A stretch of DNA of 64,000 nt from Peromyscus leucopus (lineage: Eukaryota > Chordata > Mammalia > Rodentia > Cricetidae), in the NCBI RefSeq assembly GCF_004664715.2, contig NC_051075.1, forward strand, positions 38,091,958-38,155,957, in the 5' to 3' direction. Shown here in pieces: positions 56,327 through 64,000 of this stretch (positions are counted from its first letter, which is position 1; every line of letters starts with the position of its first letter). The translations under genes and the position numbers were made by a program. The notes under the pieces were generated by a model. That model was not told the origin of the DNA, did not search any database, and saw nothing but the letters and a program-made list of their open reading frames with translations.

Positions 56327-58284
56327 GACTTCACCATTAACAAACTATCCTCCACTCCAAATGGGCCAAATCCTTTCCTTTCATCGGACTCCACAATACT
56401 CCTGGAAACTGTCTAGGGGCCATCTGGATGAGGAAGCTGTGGCCTGCCCTGTCCCGTAGTTTACCCCCCCCCCCCCACACACACCGCTGATCAACTGCCT
56501 TCTGTTCCAGGGCAGTCATGGCTTCATCCTTGTATGTGTCCAAACACTGTACACATTATATTAAGGGCTTTTTTCCCCCCATCTGGAGTCCTTTGGGGGG
56601 CAATCTTAGCTATTCAACACTATAGTCTGTAAGCAAATATTATGTTACCCTTTCCATGTCTACAAATTCATTTAATTTTTACATCTCTGTGGAGTAGGTA
56701 TTATTATTATTATCATTTTATGGAGGAATACATTGATGCTTAGAAGAGTTAGGTAAGGTAACCCCTCTGTGTTTGGTAAGGGACTGAGTACTGATTCCAG
56801 CCTCTATAAAGCCCAATGCCTAGGCAGCAAGCAAGAGAAACTCAGCCTGGGGTCCATGCCCCGGCCACCCCACTCCATGTGAGCTCACGTCTATACAAAG
56901 AGGAACCATGACAGTGTCAGCGTGTGAGAGGTCCGTGGTCCTGTGAAGCTAACAGCACCGTTCTCCACTATTTGAGTCGGTGAGTTGGTGAATGAATATG
57001 GCATCATGTCAGTGTTCACTTAAGGATGGATCAGGACTCCTGCTCTGTTGCTCCGCGGCTCTCTTGGCTTTGCCTTCCTCTGATACTGGATTAGAGCAAT
57101 ATTCAGGTCCTCGAGGCCTTTGCTTGCTCCACCTCCTCTGGTTCCAGGAGACAAAGGAGGGTAGAGCCTACCCTCCAACATTCCTCAGCAAGCCAGGATT
57201 TGCACTTACCACCGATGTCTTCTCCCCAGGGGCCCAAAGGGAAGGCGTGGCTTTCTCCTCCAGCCAACAAAACTTGGGGGCTCCATTCTGACGGGACCAA
57301 CTAAGGTCATGTGACCCGGGGTGGCCAGTCACTGTGACTGAGAGCTTTCATGCACTGATTGGCTATAGCATATGTTCCTTACCCGTTTCTGGCTCATTCG
57401 GAGTCCTAAAGTGGGGAAGATTATACTTAGGAACTTCAGACATTCATAACCCAGCATGGGGGCCTTGAGAGATGGGCCATTTTTTTTTTTTTTTTTACCA
57501 ATGTGACTGTTTCTTAATGGCCAGGGAAGAGGTGAAAAGAAAGAGACATTCAGGTGGTTCGTGTTCCCTGGGTATCTCAGAGAAGGTCTTAGGACAAACT
57601 GTCTTATGGATGAGATGAAGCAAACTCAGCTTCAGTAGGGAGGGTTTTTTTGGCGCTTTACTATTTTTTTTTTTTTTTCTGATTTGAGGAATGTGGCAAA
57701 CTTGCCTTTTCTGCGTCCTGATCAGAATGTATTTGCGAGGTCGAGGATGCCCTGACCAAGCAGGAGAGCTTCCCTTCTGATTCTCTTCTTTCTAACTAGA
57801 ACCTCTGCTTCTGAGGCACACTGCCGTGGCGTCACACGGCTTTGGCAGGTTTTCCATTTCTTGAAGAGTGTAGAGTCTCAGACTCCAGGGGTGGGCGGGG
57901 TAGATGGAGAACGTTTGAAAACGAGAGTGGAAAGGCAGACAGAAGTCTTTTATGAGAAACTGTGCAGAGCGATGGCTGCATATGTCTGAAAATATAATTA
58001 TCCCCTTTTGTTTGCTTGATAGAGTTTTGATAGATAGGATCTTGACAGCTCTGTTATGAAATGGCAAAATGTAATTTAGGTTAAAAAATCTTAATTATCT
58101 TAAATTATAGTCTGAAGACACGTTTAGGGCTTTGATCCTTCTGTGTGTGGGGCATAACAGAGGTTGCAGGTGCAGCCCATCCAGCTTCTTCGTTTGCATA
58201 AGAGAAAGAACAACATGGCTGACTGGTGCCCTGTCCACCGCTGAGGGGCGGGGCGTTGTATGCATATACAGAGGGACACCAGCA
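56327..58284. other. Single-copy sequence, no gene seen
   Basis: C-run at 56464-56477, T-runs at 57481-57496 and 57664-57680. No repeat family or exon recognised. Confidence 0.45.
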
Positions 58285-58333
58285 GAAATACCCACAATAC
58301 CCCAAAAGAGCAGAGGGGCATTGTGGGTATTTC
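58285..58333. other. 19-bp stem, 11-nt loop hairpin
   Basis: gaaatacccacaatacccc (58285-58303) faces ggggcattgtgggtatttc (58315-58333) across the loop aaaagagcaga. There is one non-paired position (A-C on this strand, G-U if the minus strand is transcribed). Pairing does not extend beyond the arms. No function can be assigned. Confidence 0.85.
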
Positions 58334-61300
58334 CATTCATTAGAGACTAAAACTCAAGCTCCTAAGTGAACCATTCAGGCTCTTGAAGACCTGGCCTTCA
58401 ACAGCCTCCATCTCAGGGGGCTGGTGGTGCGGAGAGGTTGTGGGTTTTGGGTGGCAGACTCCGACCTTCCCAGCTGCCCTGCCAAGGAGCTGGAGTTTGC
58501 TGTTTGGGGTCTCTGAGCCTCAGTGTGTCCAGTTTATCATGAAAGCAGAGCAGACGGGGCTGTTTCCGTGTGTTCGAATCCCTCCACTACTTCTCAGTTC
58601 TCTCTGGTCCTTACCTGCTCTTCCTTACTCTGCCCTCCCCTCATACCTGGCTCTTTATCCTACACGTGGTCTTCTTTCCTCCCTCCTCCCTCCCTCCCTC
58701 CCTCCCTCCCTCCCTCCCTTCCTCCCTCCCTCCCAGATAATGCATGTTCACGAGACCCAGGCTGTATGGCGGTCCCTCCCCTCTTCACACCCTAGCCCCA
58801 AGAGAATGAGTGTAACTTGGCTATGTGCTGGGTATAACTTCAAGAAAATGAGAGCTCACCAGCATTTGCCATCCATTGACTTTAGCAGCTATCAATAAAG
58901 AAATGAAGTACTTCAGTGAATCAGAAAGAGAGAGGCTTGGGGAGGTGCGTCAGGTGTTTCAGGTTGTCACTGGAGTCGGGCACTCTGGGTTTGAAGTCTG
59001 ACTGAATGGTGACCTCAGGCAAGTAACCACTCTGTACCCCCGTTTCCTCATTAAAACGTGGGGGACAGTAGGACTTTCTTCAGAAGTTTATTGCCAGGCA
59101 CACAATAAGATATAGTATGTATAAAATGTACTTAGGAGAGAACATAGACTCCCTATTTAATTCTCAAAAGGACACACCCCCTCCCCCAAAAGGAGTTTCC
59201 ATCATTTGCTCAGCCATAAACAGGAGGAAAGAAGCTGACCCCGCCCGTGACCGATAGAAAGTGATACAGTCAGATCTGCAACATACTGATCTCATTCCAG
59301 ACCCCGGGCTTCACATCGGCCTGGCTGCCTCTTCCCCAGGGTGCTTGCACCCCAGGAATGAGTGGGACCAGCAGTCCCTGACACCCACGAGGCTGATGCT
59401 CACCCCGTGGGTGCCCTTCTCCTCTGACTTCTTATTGAACGGGGATCAAACGTAATGGAGTTCAGGACTTAAATGCTTGCAGCCATTATTTCAAAGGGAG
59501 ATGCATAATTTTTTAAAAAAGGGCTTAGCGAACTTTTGAGAATACAGGAAGATGACTCTCCTAAGGCTTGGGGGAGGTGAAAGAGAATTTCACACTAGCT
59601 AATCAGCTTGATGCACCATCCTTCCCTAGGGCCTGTGGGGGTCCAGTGTGGCGCATAGGGAAGGCCCGCCATGAAAATGGGTGGACGCGTTTCCCGCCCT
59701 TCCACCCATGGGTGTCTTTCTGCTCAGTCTTCTGAGAGGTACTTCCTGCTCTTCCGCTCTGCCTGGCTCAGGCACACCTGCAGGCAGGCAGGAGGCGTTT
59801 TTTTCCATGAACACATTGCGCGGGCTTAATATGAACCCCAGGGTGGGATCAAGGTCCTCAGGGAGGAAAAGCAGACAGCAAATTGTATTTTTCTGCAAGG
59901 TACCTTGAACTCCACCTGGTTGTCTCAGAGGAAACACAAGCCGCTCTCTGGGATATCTCTCCTGCCAGAAAGCTCCCAGGAGTATTCAGCACCTCAGTTC
60001 GGGGACATCTCAGGAGAGTGTATTTCTCTCATTTAATTTAAACACTTCCTGAGGTCCGGTCTGAATTATGCACGGGTGATCATTTATACAAGATCCTGTC
60101 CCTTTGGAGCCTGGTTGTCTAATATTTTCTTTGAGGAAAATGGATCTCAACGCCCTCCCCCCCACACACACACACCTTCCCTCCCCACCCCCATACACAC
60201 TGGTTAACAGTTGTCTTCCTATAAAGTTTGCGTGTGTGAGCAAGATGGGCGTTCAGGTGGATGCAGAAGCGAGTGTGGAAAACCATTTGGCCTCAGGTCT
60301 CCATATAAAACATGCTAAGACATACAGTCACTCAATCTGCTTGCCGGAGAGAGGCCCCGCTGGGCTCGGCCCTGCCTGTCCCTTCTTTTTTCAAGGAATT
60401 GGAGAGCTTGCTGAGCCCTCGGCACAGAGAAGCCAGAATCCCTGTCAGGCTGCCTTTGTCATCTTCCAGACCCAAGGCCTTTCAAAGAATCAGACATACG
60501 AGGACTTGAAAGACCGAACAAGGAAAGCTGAGCTACAGAAAGGCGGGAACAAGACGCAACAAGCCTCCGACAAATTATTCATAATTCCATTCTGATTCAT
60601 AGCAGGAGTCAAAATAGCCGGTGAGCCCAAGGCTGCTGCTGCTGGTGGAGCAAAGCTTTACTCTGTTCAGTCCCTCCAATGAGGGTGGGCCCAGTGGAGG
60701 CCTGGGGAAGGGAGATCCCTGAAGATAAAAATGAGTCCTCGAGGCCAAATGGTCTCTTGGCTGAAGGTCCCAGATATTTAGTAACCAGATTTGGACTCTG
60801 ACCAAGGAAGAGGCGGGGAGGGGGGGGGAATCTCAGACATCATGACTAGATAGACCTCCCCAGGGTGGTAGTGGTGGTGCTCCTTCTCTGCCTTTACCCC
60901 ACCCTTTGCAGATTACATCTGGAAAATGAGCCCCCTCCCCCCTCCCCCACCATCCACCCACCCATGGCCCAGCATTTTTGTGAGAATAAAGTTGACTCAA
61001 AGTTACTGAGACCTCTTCTGCAAATGTCCATTCCAGGTCCCACCCTAGACCCATAAATCAGAACTTCAGAGCATGGCCAGGCAACCTGCTACTCAAGACA
61101 AGACCCACCTCTGTGTATCGAATGTTTAAACCCACAGCTGAAGCTTTGGGGGCTCTAGCAAGGCCTTGAATGTCTCTGTTTTAGTAAGAGAAGGGTCTGT
61201 TATGGTCCTGACTGGCGTAGTAAGCAAAACTTGGCTGCGCGGAGAGATGCAATGGTTTGAAACACAGCTGAGTGAGTGCTGACTAAGCACCTTTGCCGTG

Positions 61301-63536
61301 GAAGAGGCGCTCAGTCTTGGTCTGTCTGTGCCTGCCCACTCATGACGTCACCAGCGAGAAACACAAAGGGTGAGTGGCAGGTGTTTGGCCTCAAAGTGAA
61401 TTTCACTCTGAAATTTGGGGTCTCCTGTGAAGTGACATGTGGTTTGGTTCTAAGTTACTTGATGTGAAAATTAAACATTAGTTAAAAATGGAGGTCTGAA
61501 CAAAAAAGCCAAACAACAGGCCGCAAGCAGCCTTGGAGGAGAGAGGGTTTGTAAGCTGGACTGTGAAGAATTGACAAGGCTGGGATCTTCCTAGAGAAAA
61601 GATGTTCCCAGCATCTTTTCAAAGGGATGATGTCAAGAGTCCTAGGGGTAGAAGGAGGCTTGGATTCTGATAGCGTAGTAGAACACTAGACATTCTGGAG
61701 AGAAGGGAAACACTGGAACATATAAACGGGGTTGAATCATGAAGGGTCTCAGAATCTATGAAGAACGGTCTAGAAAAAAAAAAGGACAGCTATTTCAGGT
61801 TGTTTAGTAGCAGGGACTGTGTTCTTCCATGGCCCCACAGGAGGAGAAAAGGCATTCTTTCTGTGAGTACCCAAAGCTGAGCACCACTCACATCCTAGAA
61901 ACTTCTGGAGAGACCTAGCTTAGAATTCGCATTTGAGATGAACAGCTGGGGGTTGATGGGAAGCAGAGGGGAGTTGGTACCTTGGCTGAGACGACCTGGC
62001 AGGAGGAAAGGGCTCTAAGTCAGTCCCAACATGACTGGACCCAGATACAGAGCTGAGTCAAGGGTTCAGGTTATGGAATCTAGTAGAGGGGGCCAGGGTT
62101 CCCAAGCAGGGCAGGAAGCTGAAGCAGATGTAGAAGCCAGCAAGTAGGGGAAGACTTGATGCTGTGGAATTAGTCTGTCATCCATGGTAAAATGAGACTC
62201 ATGGGATATGCTCCGGAAAAATTGCAACAAAAAGTCTTCAAGGCTGGCACTAAGCTCCACCCAGCTGTGGGGTGGAGTCAAGACTGACTATGGTATGCTG
62301 ACAGGGTCATTCCACAGCTTGCACAGAGATGTTGTAGGACCATAGCTTTATACTGTTAACATCTAGGAAGCCATGGTGCCCAGTTCTGATGATGCTCATC
62401 AGCTAGAAACCATTGAGAAAATTCACACCATAGAATGAGAATAGTCACATGACCAGATTGAGATATTGAATTCATAGCTCAAAGATATAAAAGCAACTAT
62501 TTACCGGGCTGCCTCTGAAAGGGTGGTGGTGTTTGTCCAGAGTGCTAAAAGTCTGACTTGGGATCTACAAGAAAGAATGGGCTGACGAATTAGTTAGCGA
62601 AGTGTGCTGTGGATTTTGGAAGGCTGAGTGAGCAGTGGCTTCAGCACCACTGTTTGGCATATCTTACTTGACCTCCATCTCCAGACCCCATATGTGAGGA
62701 GGAAGGGTCCATGTGTGTACTCCTCGTGGCCACAGACCTCAAGGCGCAGTCTAAGAGCTGAGGGCTCGTGATGCAGTTTTCCTTCAGGTCGCCTGGCTCT
62801 CCCCATCTCCTGCTCACCACAGATCCATCACACCGACCTCACTTTCCCAGTCCCGCCCTTGGCTTCTGTTGGATTTCTGCGTTAGGAACTTGGCCAGAGA
62901 ACTGACTTGCACAATGGCTAAATTTGCTTCACATGTGATCAGTCCACTTGGGGATGGATTCTAGGAAGAGGGATGGCAAATTGATTCACAATTCCCAAGT
63001 GCTGGAAAATGTAATTAACTAGGGCGATGGTGAGAGCTAGCTGGGAGAAGATGAGGAGAAAGAGAAGGAGGAGGGACGGGGGAGAGGAGAGGATGGCTGG
63101 GGAAAGACAGTGTGAGGGAAGCCGCAGTAGACTGACTCTCTTATAGGAATAAAGGTGCAGAATCGAGGTTGAAGGTTATGATCTGCTCAGTGGAGGTGGG
63201 GTTGGCCAAGCGGATGAGATGGAGGAAGGAACCTCGTGTTTGTGGAGCAAGGCTGTGGAAAGCCATGTGGGTCCTTGGGCAAGGCAGATGCTCTAAAGCC
63301 GGGCCCTTCTGGCACAAAGCGGGTACATAATCCGTGTCAGCTAAATAAGCAGCTGTGTGTCCAGGTGTCATCCTGGGACACCCTGGAGCCATGATGGGGC
63401 TGTCTTTAGAGGAGCAGCAGTGATTCGGGTCCCAGAGCAGTTAACGAACTCCCCCAGTTTGCAAAGCGACTGATCCTAGACAGGGTTCGAGTCCCACTCT
63501 TTTCCCTGCTAGTGTCTTAGGGACTTTGCTGCTTAA
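58334..63536. other. Long single-copy stretch, no gene seen
   Basis: About 5.2 kb without recognised dispersed repeats. It contains a (CCCT)n tract at 58675-58734, a G-run at about 60818-60827 and purine-rich DNA at 63040-63090. ORFs up to 171 codons (58383-58898) cross the CCCT tract or lack recognisable sequence. Confidence 0.45.
58675..58734. repeat. (CCCT)n tract
   Basis: Tetranucleotide CCCT/CCTC array. The Pro/Ser/Leu-rich frames above it are artefacts. Confidence 0.93.
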
Positions 63537-63655
63537 GAAGAACAAGGATAGGGACGTGGTACCTCAGGAAAGCACCTACCCGATGTCAGCAAGGTCCTGA
63601 GTTCAAATGCTAGCCCCGGAAAACAACACAACGAAAGGGAACCCAAATCCAAGCG
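63537..63655 (+). mobile_element. tRNA-derived SINE head, diverged
   Basis: gggacgtggtacctcaggaa, agcacctacccgatgtcagc and gtcctgagttcaaatgctag resemble the tRNA-like A- and B-box regions of rodent SINEs, followed by an A/C-rich tail (aaaacaacacaacgaaaggg). Confidence 0.5.
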
Positions 63656-63701
63656 AGGACGAGCCTGTGGTGATGACTCCCGAGGGGTCACTTTTGGTGT
63701 C

Positions 63702-63900
63702 TGGCAGTGTAGCTCAGTGGATAGAGTACTTGCCTGCCACACACTGTATAATCAATTCCATACCCAGTACCTCATAAAGCAGAGGGGGAGGCACGTGCCT
63801 ATAACCTCAGTACTCAGGAGGTGGAGGCAGGGGGATCATCCTCACTTACAGAGTTTCAGGCCAACCTAGGATATGCATTAGACCCTGTCTCAAAATAATG
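63702..63900 (+). mobile_element. B4-type SINE (ID-like plus B1-like)
   Basis: An ID-like head (gcagtgtagctcagtggata, acttgcctgcc) is followed by a B1-like part (ggcacgtgcctataacctca, actcaggaggtggaggcagg, agaccctgtctcaaaataat). This dimer arrangement is the hallmark of B4/RSINE elements. The tRNA-like head is not a functional tRNA gene. Confidence 0.7.
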
Positions 63901-64000
63901 GGGAAGAATAATGAGACTTCTTCCCTCTGTTACCCTGCTCTCTGGCAGAAACCCTCAGGGTCTAGTGCATGGGACCTGGGTCTACTTTTATCTCTAATTC

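Noticed and set aside
58383..58898. 171-codon plus-strand ORF, the longest in the window
   Set aside because: Crosses a CCCT tract giving SLPPSLPP repeats; no recognisable domain or splice context.
63702..63770. tRNA-like sequence with gtagctcagtggata
   Set aside because: A- and B-box-like parts belong to a B4/ID SINE head; no cloverleaf or clean 3' end for a functional tRNA.

Overview
This window is nuclear DNA of a muroid rodent, most likely a cricetid (deer-mouse, vole or hamster type). The evidence is the repeat population: many B1 SINEs of one recognisable subtype (the motif ggaaaggcgcaaagctac before the tail), B2/B3, ID and B4 SINEs, rodent Lx-type LINE-1 copies, and several solo LTRs with 6-bp target-site duplications (TSDs). 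Family names come from pattern memory, not from a database search. I see no host gene: no open reading frame has convincing exon structure or a protein family I recognise, and most longer frames run through SINEs, L1 relics or microsatellites. The window looks intergenic or deep-intronic.

Layout. 1-2.1 kb: an LTR cut by the window edge, a B3, an AT-rich L1-like stretch, a common rodent repeat (called family A here) and a B1. 3.0-5.2 kb: L1-a, minus strand, with an LTR, a family A copy, a MaLR-like repeat and a B1 nested inside. 5.2-25 kb: mostly single-copy DNA with scattered SINEs, a hAT-type DNA transposon relic (12.6-12.9 kb), a strikingly well-preserved 91-bp inverted repeat (14.6 and 15.3 kb) and B1 copies whose tails became microsatellites. 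25.6-31.4 kb: L1-b, minus strand, split by a 653-bp LTR and by a 2.1-kb repetitive insert. 31.4-39.3 kb: mostly single-copy. 39.3-41.7 kb: L1-c, plus strand, 3' UTR only, split by a 717-bp LTR with TATA box and polyadenylation signal. 41.7-43.8 kb: single-copy. 43.9-49 kb: L1-d, minus strand, from 3' UTR to possible 5' UTR monomers, internally deleted and interrupted by B1/microsatellite, family A, LTR and ID. 49.5-54.7 kb: B1, LTR and SINE cluster. 54.8-63.5 kb: mainly single-copy with a strong short hairpin at 58.3 kb. 63.5-63.9 kb: tRNA-derived SINEs.

The main story is a readable order of transposon nesting. All four L1 relics carry a solo LTR, six LTRs have readable TSDs, and one more has a near-matching one. 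I found no convincing new biological system. The observations most worth checking are the inverted repeat, the 2.1-kb insert in L1-b, and several unique AT-rich stretches that may be conserved non-coding elements.
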